From Sinorhizobium shofinae (GTDB taxonomy: Bacteria; Pseudomonadota; Alphaproteobacteria; Rhizobiales; Rhizobiaceae), in contig MBFK01000126.1 of the NCBI GenBank assembly GCA_001704765.1, forward strand, positions 1 to 64,000: 64,000 nt of DNA, in the 5' to 3' direction. The position numbers and the translations under genes were made by a program. Of the stretch, positions 8,180 to 17,925 are shown piece after piece. Positions within the stretch are counted from its first letter, which is position 1, and each line of letters opens with the position of its first letter. Below the pieces are notes generated by a model. That model was not told where the DNA came from and ran no database searches. It saw nothing but the letters and a program-made list of their open reading frames with translations.

Positions 8180-8211
8180 GACACTCCGCCAGCGAGTTCC
8201 GGCGGAGTGTC
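8180..8211. terminator. hairpin between convergent genes, probable terminator
   Basis: GACACTCCGCC at 8180-8190 and GGCGGAGTGTC at 8201-8211 form an 11-bp perfect stem with a 10-base loop. It lies just beyond the stop of the minus-strand GST gene at 8229. There is no real T-run on either side, so any termination would be weak or Rho-assisted. The rest of 8007-8228 shows nothing recognisable. Confidence 0.5.
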
Positions 8212-8228
8212 GGAGGACGTCCATATGT

Positions 8229-8879
8229 CTATTCAGCCGCTGCGGGACCGGCCAGCAGGCCCTCCCAGATCGGCACGAATTCGCGCATGACAAGCGAATA
8301 GGAGGGTCGCTGTTGCGCCCGTTCCCAATAGCGCTGCAAATTCGGACGGTCGCTAAATGGCGCCACCGTCTGCGCATAGAACAAGGGTGGGATCGCGGCG
8401 CAATCCGCCATTGAGAAATCCCCGCAGAGCCATTCGTGGTCCGCAAGGCGCTTATCGAGATAATCGTAGCTCACCTTGATCGTGTTGCGGGCAGTCGCGG
8501 CCGCTTCCTCGTCAGGCGCCCTGAACCCCACCGACTGCAGTGTCAGCTCGCGAACGGGATCGTTCAAGTAGAGATCCGACATGCGATCCATAAAGCGAAC
8601 CTGGCGGGTTGGGTCGCCTCCGTCACTCGGGATCAGCCGGGGCGTTTCCGGAAACTTGTCTTCCAGATATTCGATGATGATCGTCGACTCCGGCACCATC
8701 CAATCCTCGCTCGGCTTGAGCAACGGGATCTTGCAGAGCGGATAGATGGACGAGTAGGCCGACCTTCCTTCCGGCGTCATCAAGTCGACCAGTTCCGGTT
8801 CATAGGTGATCCCCTTTTCATTAAAGGCGATCATCGTCTTTTGCGAGTAGGTCGAAAGCGGATGATAATACAGCTTCAT
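8229..8879 (-). CDS. glutathione S-transferase family protein
   Basis: A 216-residue GST-fold protein. The N-terminal thioredoxin-like domain (residues 1-80) begins KLYYHPLSTYSQKTMIAFNEKG, with Ser/Tyr candidates for thiolate activation, contains the cis-Pro strand KIPLLKPSEDW and the glutathione-gamma-Glu contact VPESTIIIEYLEDKF. The helical C-terminal domain carries the N-cap/Asp motif GDFSMADCAA. The start is chosen at the second of two adjacent ATGs because GGAGG is better spaced. It is the third gene of an ArsR / SRPBCC / GST set in one orientation with a 14-base gap, so it probably detoxifies or modifies whatever the operon senses. The substrate is unknown. Confidence 0.85.
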   Translation of the reverse strand: MKLYYHPLSTYSQKTMIAFNEKGITYEPELVDLMTPEGRSAYSSIYPLCKIPLLKPSEDWMVPESTIIIEYLEDKFPETPRLIPSDGGDPTRQVRFMDRMSDLYLNDPVRELTLQSVGFRAPDEEAAATARNTIKVSYDYLDKRLADHEWLCGDFSMADCAAIPPLFYAQTVAPFSDRPNLQRYWERAQQRPSYSLVMREFVPIWEGLLAGPAAAE

Positions 8880-8893
8880 CATTCTCCTCCTCT

Positions 8894-9322
8894 TCACGCA
8901 TCGGCCGCCACATGGCGGCGCAGATTGGCTAGGCAACCCGCCCAGCCCTTGCCGTGACTGTCGCGGGACTCGGTGCTCGCGAATCCCGTATGGATGAGCG
9001 TCAATTCGGTGCGCCCGGCATCGATCGCCCGGAAAGTGATGTTGACTTCCGTGATGTCCGGATTGCCCTCCCATTGCCAACTGAAGCGCAGGCGCTCGTT
9101 CGGTACGATCTCGCGGTATTCGCCGCCGACGATGTGGCGCTTGCCTCCCGGCTCCTGCATGACGATCCGATAGCGCCCGCCTGGTCGAAGATCGGCGGCG
9201 GCTTCCGGTACGGTCATGTCGCCGGGCGCAAACCACTGGCGGATCTTGTCGATATCGCACCAGGCGGAAAATACGCGCGCCAGCGGTGCCTCCAGAATTT
9301 CGGATATCCTCAGTTCCTTCAT
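8894..9322 (-). CDS. SRPBCC (AHSA1-like) domain protein
   Basis: A 142-residue protein of the Bet v1/START-like SRPBCC fold, AHSA1 subtype. It begins MKELRISEILEAPLARVFSAWCD, includes the family's WFAPGD turn, then GGRYRIVMQEPGGKRHIVGGEYREI and LRFSWQWEG. Bacterial members next to ArsR regulators bind small hydrophobic ligands but their ligands are mostly unknown. The start codon overlaps the stop of the upstream ArsR gene by four bases (ATGA), indicating translational coupling. I therefore reject an upstream in-frame ATG at 9361 that would run into the ArsR gene. Confidence 0.85.
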   Translation of the reverse strand: MKELRISEILEAPLARVFSAWCDIDKIRQWFAPGDMTVPEAAADLRPGGRYRIVMQEPGGKRHIVGGEYREIVPNERLRFSWQWEGNPDITEVNITFRAIDAGRTELTLIHTGFASTESRDSHGKGWAGCLANLRRHVAADA

Positions 9323-9681
9323 TCCGCCTCCTCTCCGCCCCCATCTTCCTCGGCGAGCCATTGCGCGAGTTTATGCAATCGCCCATCCCAGAAATGCTGG
9401 TAGAAGGCGATCCAGTCCGAAGCGTCCTCCAGCACCTGCGGATCCAACGAACAATAATGGACGCGGCCGTCGATCCGGCGGCGGAGCAATCCGGCCTTCT
9501 CAAGCACGACGAGGTGCTTGGAAACTGCCGGCAGAGACATATCGAACGGCTCGGCCAGTTCCGAGACTGAGGCCTCGCCGCGAGCCAGCCGGGCCATCAG
9601 TTGCCGGCGCGTGCGATCTGACAAGGCATGAAAAACCTGATCCAGTCGACGCTCGGCACTCTCGTCAGAGTGTCTGGCCAT
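9319..9681 (-). CDS. ArsR-family transcriptional regulator
   Basis: A 120-residue winged-helix repressor. The core is RRLDQVFHALSDRTRRQLMARL, then the recognition helix region MSLPAVSKHLVVLEKAGLLRRR and wing DGRVHYCSLDP. The C-terminal WIAFYQHFWDGRLHKLAQWL is typical of the ArsR group that sits upstream of AHSA1-type SRPBCC genes. The metal-binding cysteine pair of the metal-sensing ArsR group (ELCVCDL) is absent (the visible motif is ELAEPFDM), so a metal is an unlikely signal. First gene of the operon; it probably regulates itself through the AT-rich dyad at 9690-9706. Confidence 0.9.
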   Translation of the reverse strand: MARHSDESAERRLDQVFHALSDRTRRQLMARLARGEASVSELAEPFDMSLPAVSKHLVVLEKAGLLRRRIDGRVHYCSLDPQVLEDASDWIAFYQHFWDGRLHKLAQWLAEEDGGGEEAE

Positions 9682-9689
9682 TAATAAAT

Positions 9690-9706
9690 TTAACCATTTA
9701 GTTTAA
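9690..9706. promoter_or_regulatory. AT-rich dyad, candidate ArsR operator
   Basis: TTAACC-ATTTA-GTTTAA is an imperfect inverted repeat 9 to 25 bases upstream of the ArsR start codon at 9681, embedded in the only AT-rich stretch nearby. Its position over the promoter or 5' leader fits autorepression. Inference only. Confidence 0.4.
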
Positions 9707-9790
9707 TGTTGATTATTGCGCATCCGACGGTCCTGTCAAGCCGATCTTTGCCAATGGCGGGACGCGGCGCCGAGTGAATTGGCGCGGACG

Positions 9791-10702
9791 CTAGAGAACG
9801 TCGTCGGCACCTTCGATCCGCCGCCAGCTTTCATCAAGTTGGTTGCGGAACCAGGTCATCTGACGCTTGGCATACTGCCGTGTCGACGCTGCGCCCGTGG
9901 CGATCACCTCTGCCTCGCCCATCTCGCCCTTCAGCATCGCAGCGATCTGCTGCACGCCGATCGCCTTCATCACCGGCATGTCCGGCGGTAGCTTCAGCGC
10001 AAGGAGCGCCCGCACCTCCTCCACGGCGCCGCTCGCGAGCATCGTCTCGAAGCGCCGATCGATCCGGCTGTGGAGAAGTGCGCGTTCCGGCAGCACGACG
10101 ATCTTCTGGGCTCGGGTTGGATCGACGATCATTGGACCGCGGATCTGCTGATAGAGGCGAATGGGCTTGCCGGTCGCCTCGACGACCTCAAGCGCCCGCA
10201 CGATCCGCTGACCGTCCCCGGGCCTCAACTGTTCTGCCGTCTGCGGATCGCTCCGCTCAAGCTCGGTGTGGAGGGCCGCCGCCCCCTCTACCTTCAGCCG
10301 CTCTCGCAACCCCTCGCGGATCTTCGCCGGAATCTCGGGCATGTCCGACAGACCACCGGTCAGTGCCTTGAAGTAGAGACCGGTGCCGCCGACGAAGACG
10401 GGCAACCGTCCCTCGCCGCGCAGCTTCGCGATCAGCGCCTCGGCGTCCCGCAGCCAGGCGCCGGTCGAATAGAGCCGCCCCGCCGGCACATGGCCGTAGA
10501 GAAAATGCTCGATGCCGCCCATCTCGGCCTCGTCGGGACGCGCAGTCAGCACCCTTAAGGTGTCGTAGACCTGCATGCTGTCGGCATTAACCACCACCCC
10601 GCCGTGCCGCTCAGCCAGCGCCACCGCAAGCGCGGACTTGCCGCTGGCGGTCGGCCCGGTTATCAGGATCGCGTCCATATCTCGTTCAAGGTTTTTTATC
10701 AT
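9791..10702 (-). CDS. miaA: tRNA dimethylallyltransferase
   Basis: Isopentenylates A37 of tRNAs that read UNN codons. The P-loop ILITGPTASGKSALA is at about residues 13-27, followed by the catalytic and tRNA-contact strand VVNADSMQVY, the VFVGGTGLYFKAL motif and the C-terminal ASTRQYAKRQMTWFRNQ that contacts the anticodon stem. Length about 300 residues is standard. The start is uncertain: an ATG at 10702 shares bases with the ATG of the divergent serB gene, while one at 10678 gives a protein starting MDAILITG. Neither has a strong Shine-Dalgarno. Confidence 0.93.
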   Translation of the reverse strand: MIKNLERDMDAILITGPTASGKSALAVALAERHGGVVVNADSMQVYDTLRVLTARPDEAEMGGIEHFLYGHVPAGRLYSTGAWLRDAEALIAKLRGEGRLPVFVGGTGLYFKALTGGLSDMPEIPAKIREGLRERLKVEGAAALHTELERSDPQTAEQLRPGDGQRIVRALEVVEATGKPIRLYQQIRGPMIVDPTRAQKIVVLPERALLHSRIDRRFETMLASGAVEEVRALLALKLPPDMPVMKAIGVQQIAAMLKGEMGEAEVIATGAASTRQYAKRQMTWFRNQLDESWRRIEGADDVL

Positions 10703-11588
10703 GGCTCTCGTTGCCACGCTTATCGCCAATCCGTCAAATCCTGTCCTGACGCCTCAGCTGGCGGAGGCGGCGGCCGAAGCCGTCCAGGCGTCCGGGCTTT
10801 ACTGGCTGGCCGATGGCGTCGCCTGCGACCTCGCGCTCAAGGACGGCACCGACCCAAATGAGGCCGAAGCGCGGCTGCGGGCTGCAGTGGACGGAACCGC
10901 CATCGACGTCGCCGTGCAGGACGCCGAAACCCGCCGCAAGAAGTTTCTCATTGCCGATATGGACTCGACCATGATCGGCCAGGAATGCATCGACGAACTC
11001 GCCGCGGAAGTCGGCCTCAAGGAAAAGGTTGCCGCGATCACCGCCCGCGCCATGAACGGCGAGATCGCCTTCGAGCCGGCGCTGATCGAGCGTGTCGCTC
11101 TCCTGAAAGGGTTGCCCGCCACCGTCATCGCGGAGGTGATCGCCAAGCGTATCACCTTGACCCCCGGCGGGCGCGAATTGATTGCCACCATGAAGGCGAA
11201 GGGCCACTACACGGCGCTCGTTTCCGGCGGCTTCACTGTCTTCACCGGTCCGATCGCCGAAAAGCTCGGCTTTCACGAAAATCGCGCCAACGAGCTCCTT
11301 GAAGAGAATGGGGCCCTGACCGGCGAAGTTGCCCGGCCGATTCTCGGCAAGCAGGCCAAGGTCGATGCGCTCATCGAGATTTCGGAACGGCTCGGCATCT
11401 CGACGGCGGACGCAATCGCCGTCGGCGACGGGGCCAACGATCTCGGCATGTTGCAGCTTGCCGGCAGCGGCGTGGCGCTGCACGCCAAGCCGGTCGTTGC
11501 CGAACAGGCGAAGATCCGCATCGATCATGGCGATCTCTCCGCCCTTCTCTATCTTCAGGGCTACCGCAAGACGGATTTCGTGACGTGA
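10701..11588 (+). CDS. serB: phosphoserine phosphatase
   Basis: A 295-residue HAD-superfamily phosphatase making serine from O-phosphoserine. The catalytic motif I is ADMDSTMIGQECIDELA, with nucleophile Asp86 and acid Asp88. Motif II serine appears in TALVSGGFTVFT, and motifs III/IV in AKVDALIEI and GDGANDLGML. An N-terminal ACT-like segment of about 80 residues precedes the HAD domain, as in the longer SerB forms. A longer in-frame start at 10575 would overlap miaA antisense and is rejected. The GNAT gene downstream overlaps its stop codon by four bases (GTGA). Confidence 0.95.
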   Translation: MALVATLIANPSNPVLTPQLAEAAAEAVQASGLYWLADGVACDLALKDGTDPNEAEARLRAAVDGTAIDVAVQDAETRRKKFLIADMDSTMIGQECIDELAAEVGLKEKVAAITARAMNGEIAFEPALIERVALLKGLPATVIAEVIAKRITLTPGGRELIATMKAKGHYTALVSGGFTVFTGPIAEKLGFHENRANELLEENGALTGEVARPILGKQAKVDALIEISERLGISTADAIAVGDGANDLGMLQLAGSGVALHAKPVVAEQAKIRIDHGDLSALLYLQGYRKTDFVT

Positions 11589-12145
11589 TCATTCGCGAGA
11601 CCGAGCGTCTGAGAATCCGCAACTGGCGCGGGGGTGACCGCGATCTCTTCGCCGAGATCAACAGCGATCCGAAGGTGATGGAGTTCTTTCCGCACCGACG
11701 TAGCCGGGCGGAGTCTGATGCCCTGTTCGACCGAAACGCCCGTACCATTGGCGAGACTGGTTTCGGCTTCTTCGCACTCGCGCTGCGCGACAGCGACAGC
11801 CCGATCGGCTTCTGTGGCCTGGCGCGCACCGATCTTGAGCCGCATCTGCCCGACGGCACGGTCGAAATCGGCTGGCGCCTTGCCGTCTCCCATTGGGGCA
11901 AGGGCTACGTGACCGAGGCGGCGCTGGCGCTTCTCGACTACGGTTTCAGCGACAGGAAGTTGCGCGAGATCGTCTCCTTCGCGGTGGCGACAAACACCCG
12001 GTCCACGGCCGTGATGAAGCGTATTGGCATGCGGCCGGACCCTGCACGCGACTTCGATCATCCTGGCGTGCCCGACACGCATGCGCATCTGAAGCGTCAC
12101 GTGCTTTATAGGATTGGCGCGGAGGAGTGGAGACGCGGCACCTAG
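11585..12145 (+). CDS. GNAT N-acetyltransferase, RimJ/RimL-like
   Basis: A 186-residue acetyltransferase using a GTG start that overlaps the serB stop (GTGA), so it is probably translationally coupled. The N-terminus MIRETERLRIRNWRGGDRDLFAEINSDPKVMEFF is the RimJ/RimL-type entry. The acetyl-CoA site is VEIGWRLAVSHWGKGYVTEAA, with the usual Q/R-x-x-G-x-G/A loop represented by HWGKGY, then VATNTRSTAVMKRIGM. Such enzymes acetylate N-termini of ribosomal proteins, tRNA-linked amino acids or small molecules. The acceptor is unknown here. Confidence 0.85.
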   Translation: MIIRETERLRIRNWRGGDRDLFAEINSDPKVMEFFPHRRSRAESDALFDRNARTIGETGFGFFALALRDSDSPIGFCGLARTDLEPHLPDGTVEIGWRLAVSHWGKGYVTEAALALLDYGFSDRKLREIVSFAVATNTRSTAVMKRIGMRPDPARDFDHPGVPDTHAHLKRHVLYRIGAEEWRRGT

Positions 12146-12151
12146 AACACA

Positions 12152-12247
12152 ATGATTTTGGGTCGGATCGACCCACAATCATGGACGTGATCGATTCTAA
12201 AGAGTTAGAGCGGGATGCGGGCGGAAACCGCGCACACTTCTGCTCAT
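12152..12247 (+). repeat. rhizobial palindromic repeat (GATTTTGGGTCGGATCGACCC type)
   Basis: Starts with ATGATTTTGGGTCG (12152-12165) and its one-mismatch complement CGACCCACAATCAT (12169-12182). Then comes the block GGACGTGATCGATTCTAAAG and a second GC-rich hairpin around GCGGGCGGAAACCGCGC. I recognise this combination as a recurrent intergenic element of rhizobial genomes. It lies between the convergent GNAT and DegP genes. Confidence 0.6.
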
Positions 12248-12269
12248 CTAAGGTACCACTGCGTCGAGA

Positions 12270-13778
<1,509 letters not shown>

Positions 13779-13987
13779 GTCGCTATGCTCCTATCATTCC
13801 TTTGCGTCACGCCGACCACGGACTCTGGCGGTCCGCGATCACTGCGTGAGCCATTCCCATCCGTTTTGGCGAATTATACCACTGCCGCAAGGCGTTGCGG
13901 CGGCTGCTTCGCGCAGCAAACGATCCTGCTTTGAAGATACGGCGGATTTTCGGAGCGTCCAGACACGATTTCCTGATCTCGCGCGGA

Positions 13988-14374
13988 TCACGTGGTGATT
14001 TCGTGACCGTGTTCCTTCAGCGCCTGCACCGCTTTGTCGAGATCGGAGCCGGCAACAAAGATGTAATCGGTGCTGAAGGTCGAATTGGCGAAGACGCCGA
14101 CGCCGACTGCCGAGAGCGGACGAAGCAACGACGGCAGGACACCCGGCACATCGAAGCTGAAATGCTGCTCTATGCGGAAACAGCGCCAGCCAAGCGAGCT
14201 CTGGACGCTCGAGGGAACGCGGGCGGCGCGGCAGACAAGCGTCATTTCCTCGCGCGAACTCGAAACCGTCCAGAACCCTGGCCCGGGCAGCCACTCCGGA
14301 ATAGCGGACCCGATGTTCAGGCGGGTAATCGCATATTCGGCATCGACCAACCGGATCAGCAGTTTATGTGGCAT
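13988..14374 (-). CDS. ACT-domain protein
   Basis: A 128-residue cytosolic protein with two ACT-like halves: an N-terminal strand/helix unit (KLLIRLVDAEYAITRL, WTVSSSREEMTLVCRAARVP) and a clear C-terminal ACT segment GVGVFANSTFSTDYIFVAGSDLDKAVQALKEHGH, the pattern of the CASTOR/ACT_7 small regulatory proteins. It probably binds an amino acid; which one is not known. It starts 6 bases after the DUF2065 stop, so it is cotranscribed with hflC-DUF2065 even though its function need not be related. Confidence 0.75.
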   Translation of the reverse strand: MPHKLLIRLVDAEYAITRLNIGSAIPEWLPGPGFWTVSSSREEMTLVCRAARVPSSVQSSLGWRCFRIEQHFSFDVPGVLPSLLRPLSAVGVGVFANSTFSTDYIFVAGSDLDKAVQALKEHGHEITT

Positions 14375-14380
14375 TTCGCA

Positions 14381-14566
14381 TTATCCTCGAAGCAACCAAA
14401 CAAGTCCGACGCCAACGGCCACCGATGTGAGTCCGGCGAGGCGCAGCTGATGCTCCGGGACATACGGCAAACGCTTCGCCAATTCCACAAGAACCAAAGG
14501 GGCCAGTGCGTACACCAGCCCCTCGATGATCAGGAAAAATGCAAACCCGGTCAGGAGATCGGACAT
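14381..14566 (-). CDS. DUF2065 family small membrane protein
   Basis: A 61-residue protein with two membrane segments (LLTGFAFFLIIEGLVYALAP and LRLAGLTSVAVGVGLVWLLRG), the exact size and shape of DUF2065. Members of this family are regularly encoded directly downstream of hflC, as here (7-base gap). A role together with HflKC is inferred from position; no activity is known to me. Confidence 0.85.
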   Translation of the reverse strand: MSDLLTGFAFFLIIEGLVYALAPLVLVELAKRLPYVPEHQLRLAGLTSVAVGVGLVWLLRG

Positions 14567-14573
14567 CGTCCGC

Positions 14574-15506
14574 TCAATCTCCGGTCGCAGGTGCCGCCGG
14601 CACGGCTGGCGTGAGCGGCGGCGCTACCCCGTCTGCGCTGTTGAAATAACGGAAGAATTCCGAGTGCGGCGACAGCACCACAGTTGTGTCCGGATTCCCG
14701 ATCGCCTGTGCATAGGCGGCCATCGAGCGGTAGAACTCGAAAAAGCCGGGATCGCGCGTAAAGGCGTCGGCAAATATCCCCGTCCGCTCGGCTTCGCCCT
14801 CGCCTCGAAGGATTTCCGAATCACGCTGGGCTTCCGCGACGATCTCGACGACCTGGCGGTCGGCAATCGCGCGGCGTCGCTGGCCCTCTTCATTGCCGCG
14901 TGCGCGGATGAGTTCGGCTTCGGCCAGGCGCTCCGCCTTCATCCGGTCGAAGGTCTGTTGCGAGACTTCCTGGGTCAGATCCGTGCGGCGGATGCGAACG
15001 TCCTCGATATTGAGACCGAGCGATTCGGCGTCTGCCCGAAGATCGGTGCGAACCTCACGCATCATCGATGCGCGCTCGTCCGATAGCGCCGCCTCGAAGC
15101 CCCTCAGGCCGTAGACGCGGCGCAGCGACGCATCGAGACGCGTGCGAAGGCGCGCTTCGGCAGATTCCCGGTCGCCGGAAACCGTTTCGCGGAAGCGGCG
15201 GGGGTCGGCGATCCTGTAGACCACGAAGGCGTCCACCTCGTAGAACTTGCCGCCGGAAACCTGCACACGGATATTGTCGAGGTCGAAGCGGAGCGCCTGG
15301 TCCTCGACATACTGCACGCGGTCGGCATCCATGAAGGCGAAGGGAAGCTTGAAATAAAGGCCGGGCTCGCTCTTCACGTCCCGAATCTCACCGAAGCGAA
15401 CGACGATCGCCTGCTGGCGCTCATTGACCACAAACACCGACGAGTAGACGACGACCAGCACCGCTGCGAGAACGATTAGGATGATTGAACTGCGATTGTT
15501 TATCAT
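14574..15506 (-). CDS. hflC: HflC, FtsH protease modulator
   Basis: A 310-residue SPFH/prohibitin-family protein. A single N-terminal membrane segment (IILIVLAAVLVVVYSSVFVV) is followed by the SPFH domain beginning NERQQAIVVRFGEI and a charged coiled-coil stretch AERLAEAELIRARGNEEGQRRRAIADR. With HflK it forms the periplasmic cage that encloses the FtsH protease in known systems. The first four bases overlap the hflK stop (ATGA), so the two subunits are translationally coupled. DUF2065 and the ACT gene follow. Confidence 0.95.
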   Translation of the reverse strand: MINNRSSIILIVLAAVLVVVYSSVFVVNERQQAIVVRFGEIRDVKSEPGLYFKLPFAFMDADRVQYVEDQALRFDLDNIRVQVSGGKFYEVDAFVVYRIADPRRFRETVSGDRESAEARLRTRLDASLRRVYGLRGFEAALSDERASMMREVRTDLRADAESLGLNIEDVRIRRTDLTQEVSQQTFDRMKAERLAEAELIRARGNEEGQRRRAIADRQVVEIVAEAQRDSEILRGEGEAERTGIFADAFTRDPGFFEFYRSMAAYAQAIGNPDTTVVLSPHSEFFRYFNSADGVAPPLTPAVPAAPATGD

Positions 15507-16585
15507 TGGGTACCTCCCGACTGCGCGGGTCTGCCGATTTCGTTGAGCGGCAGATAGGGCAGTACGCCCTGGCCGTTCTTCTCATCGATAATGACCTTCT
15601 TCGACTTGCCGAGAACATCCTGCATGGTTTCGAGATAAAGCCGCCTGCGCGTGACTTCCGGCGCCTTGGAATAGGCGTCATAGACAGAAATGAACCGCTG
15701 CGCCTCACCCTGGGCTTCCTTGACGACGCGGTCCTTGTAGGCGGCCGCTTCTTCACGGATCTGAGCTCCCTGACCTCGCGCCTTGCCAAGCACCTGGTTC
15801 GCGTACTGATTGGCTTCCTCGACGAAACGATCCTCGTCCTGCTCGGCGCGCTGCACCTCGTCGAATGCATCGGCCACTTCGCGCGGCGGCGCCGCATCCT
15901 CGATCGCAACCGTGTTCACCGAGATGCCAGCGCCATAGGTGTCCATGGTCGCCTGAATCGTGTTCTTGACGTCCGCGGCGATCGCCTGCCGGTTATCGCG
16001 GAAGATGTCCTGCGCCGGGCGCCGGCCGACGACCTCGCGCATGGCGCTTTCAGCCACCTGCTGCAACGTGTCGGCCGGGTTTTCGACGTTGAAGAGATAG
16101 GACTTCGGATCGGTGACCGAGAACAGTACGGAGAACTGCACATTGACGATATTCTGGTCGCCGGTCAGCATCAGGCCCGCGCTCGACTGGGCGCCGACCC
16201 GGCTGCCGATATTGAGCTGCTGCTCCGTCACCTTGACGATCTCGACGGTCTCGAGTGGCCAGAAGTGATAGTGCAGGCCGGGCATGGAGATTTCCTCCTT
16301 CGGCTTGCCGAACCGCATCTCGACGCCACGCTCATCCGGCTGAACGGTGTAGATCGAATTGAGCAGTAGGAAACCGACGATCAACAGGCCGACGATGACG
16401 AAGACGCCGCCGTTGAAGCCTCCCGGAACAACGTTCTTCAACTGATCCTGGCCGCGACGAATGATCTCTTCCAGATCCGGTGGCCCGCCTCGGCCGCCAC
16501 GCGGCCTATTTCCCTGACCCCATGGCCCTTGATTGCCGCCGCCGCCCCAAGGGCCGCCGCCGCCATTCTGATTGCTCCAGGGCAT
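15503..16585 (-). CDS. hflK: HflK, FtsH protease modulator
   Basis: A 360-residue SPFH protein with the Gly/Asn/Pro-rich cytosolic N-terminus typical of HflK (NQNGGGGPWGGGGNQGPWG), a membrane segment at about residues 60-82 (GVFVIVGLLIVGFLLLNSIY), an SPFH domain opening QPDERGVEMRFGKP and a long helical region. Start at ATG 16585, preceded by GAGAGG; the TTG one codon upstream is less likely. Partner of HflC, overlapping its start. The 200 bases upstream separate it from folA and hold no other gene, so it may have its own promoter. Confidence 0.95.
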   Translation of the reverse strand: MPWSNQNGGGGPWGGGGNQGPWGQGNRPRGGRGGPPDLEEIIRRGQDQLKNVVPGGFNGGVFVIVGLLIVGFLLLNSIYTVQPDERGVEMRFGKPKEEISMPGLHYHFWPLETVEIVKVTEQQLNIGSRVGAQSSAGLMLTGDQNIVNVQFSVLFSVTDPKSYLFNVENPADTLQQVAESAMREVVGRRPAQDIFRDNRQAIAADVKNTIQATMDTYGAGISVNTVAIEDAAPPREVADAFDEVQRAEQDEDRFVEEANQYANQVLGKARGQGAQIREEAAAYKDRVVKEAQGEAQRFISVYDAYSKAPEVTRRRLYLETMQDVLGKSKKVIIDEKNGQGVLPYLPLNEIGRPAQSGGTQ

Positions 16586-16787
16586 CAAAACCTCTCTTCA
16601 AAGAATATTCTCTCGCTGAACGCCCCGCAGATGCGGCCGGTCACGACGTGATCCCGTTATAGGTATCATGTGCATTGCTTTCAACGCGATACGGGCGAGT
16701 TCACCGTAAATGGCTAAAAATAGTTGACGGCTTCGCAGCGCGACCGGAAAGGAGCGAAGCGGGCATGCGCCGCCGCTCAAGCTTCGG

Positions 16788-17327
16788 CTATTTTGCCAGC
16801 GTTTCGCGCCGCCGCCACGTGACAAAATGCATCGCATGGCTGTCCTTCTCACTCCGCGGCAGATCCTCCTCGAAGACCTTCTCGAAAGACGCCGGATCGA
16901 TGGGCGGAAAGCGCGTATCGCCCTCCACCTCCGCCTGCACTTCCGTCACGTGCAGCACGTCGGCGAGATCAATCGACTGCCGGTAGATCTCGCCCCCGCC
17001 GATGATGCAGATCTCGTCGGCGCCGAGCCCCGCGGCATGCGTCCCCGCCCTCTCCAGCGCCTCCTGGAGTGACGAGGCAACCTCGGCTCCGGCGGCCGTA
17101 AAGTCGGGGTCGCGGCTGATGATGATGTTCGGCCGGCTGGGCAGCGGGCGACCGAGCGACGCCCAGGTCTTGCGTCCCATGATAACCGGCTTGCCGATCG
17201 TCAGCGCCTTGAAACGCTTGAGATCCGTCGAAAGCCGCCACGGCAGGTCGCCTTCACGCCCAATCACGCCATTGGTCGCGACCGCGACGACGATGACGAT
17301 CTTCGGTTCCGGTCTTGCATCAGTCAT
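16788..17327 (-). CDS. folA: dihydrofolate reductase
   Basis: A 179-residue DHFR regenerating tetrahydrofolate consumed by thymidylate synthase, whose gene lies 0.7 kb upstream in the same direction. Family landmarks are IVVAVATNGVIGREGDLPWRL with the catalytic acid Asp in GDLPW, PVIMGRKTWASLGRPLPSRPNIIISR, and ICIIGGGEIYRQSIDLAD for NADPH binding. The ATG at 17327 lies inside the 3' end of the upstream GST gene (8-base overlap), suggesting coupled translation. A GTG three codons upstream is possible but has no better Shine-Dalgarno. Confidence 0.95.
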   Translation of the reverse strand: MTDARPEPKIVIVVAVATNGVIGREGDLPWRLSTDLKRFKALTIGKPVIMGRKTWASLGRPLPSRPNIIISRDPDFTAAGAEVASSLQEALERAGTHAAGLGADEICIIGGGEIYRQSIDLADVLHVTEVQAEVEGDTRFPPIDPASFEKVFEEDLPRSEKDSHAMHFVTWRRRETLAK

Positions 17328-17925
17328 GGAATCCACTCGGTTTGCTGTCGATTTCGCGGGCCCGCAGAAGCGCCGGGCGATCGGTCACGACGCGAATGTA
17401 ACGATCGATGACGTCGCTTTCCGGCAGGATCTTGCGCATCCATTGCAGAGCGCTTGCGAGCAGCAGGTCGGCGGCACTCATCTTCTCGCCAATAAGATAG
17501 GGTTGGCGCGTCAATATATCGACCACATGCGAGCACATCTCGGTATAAAGACGCGCAAGTGCTTGGTTGTTGACCGTAACACCAGAAATGTGGGCAAGCG
17601 CCGTCGGCTCGATCACGCCGGCATAATAGGCGAGCCAAGAGAGGTAGGCGCCGCGATCCCTGTGGCCCGGCGACCGCCCGAGGCTGCAGTCGGGGTAGAG
17701 ATCGGTCAGATATTGCACAACCGCGGACGACTCCCAGACCAGCGTCCCGTCGTGGAGGAGTGCCGGCACCTGCTTGTGCGGATGCGGATTGTTCTCGTCG
17801 GGCCCACCGGAACCGTCCCAGCGGCGGATATTGACGTAGCGAATCTCGTATTCGGCGCCGAGTTCCTCGAGCAGCCAGATGATCCGCGACGAGCGCGACA
17901 AGGGTGCATGGATCAGCGTCAGCAT
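17320..17925 (-). CDS. glutathione S-transferase family protein
   Basis: A 201-residue GST-fold protein. The thioredoxin-like half starts MLTLIHAPLSRSSRIIWLLEELGAEYEI, with the active-site Ser cluster SRSSR, continues to KQVPALLHDG with the cis-proline, and SSAVVQYLTDLYP for gamma-Glu binding. The helical half contains GEKMSAADLLLASAL. Start at 17925 is supported by GGGAGG. It sits between thyA and folA and overlaps folA by eight bases. It is not closely similar to the GST at 8229-8879 beyond the fold. No substrate can be predicted. Confidence 0.85.
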   Translation of the reverse strand: MLTLIHAPLSRSSRIIWLLEELGAEYEIRYVNIRRWDGSGGPDENNPHPHKQVPALLHDGTLVWESSAVVQYLTDLYPDCSLGRSPGHRDRGAYLSWLAYYAGVIEPTALAHISGVTVNNQALARLYTEMCSHVVDILTRQPYLIGEKMSAADLLLASALQWMRKILPESDVIDRYIRVVTDRPALLRAREIDSKPSGFHD

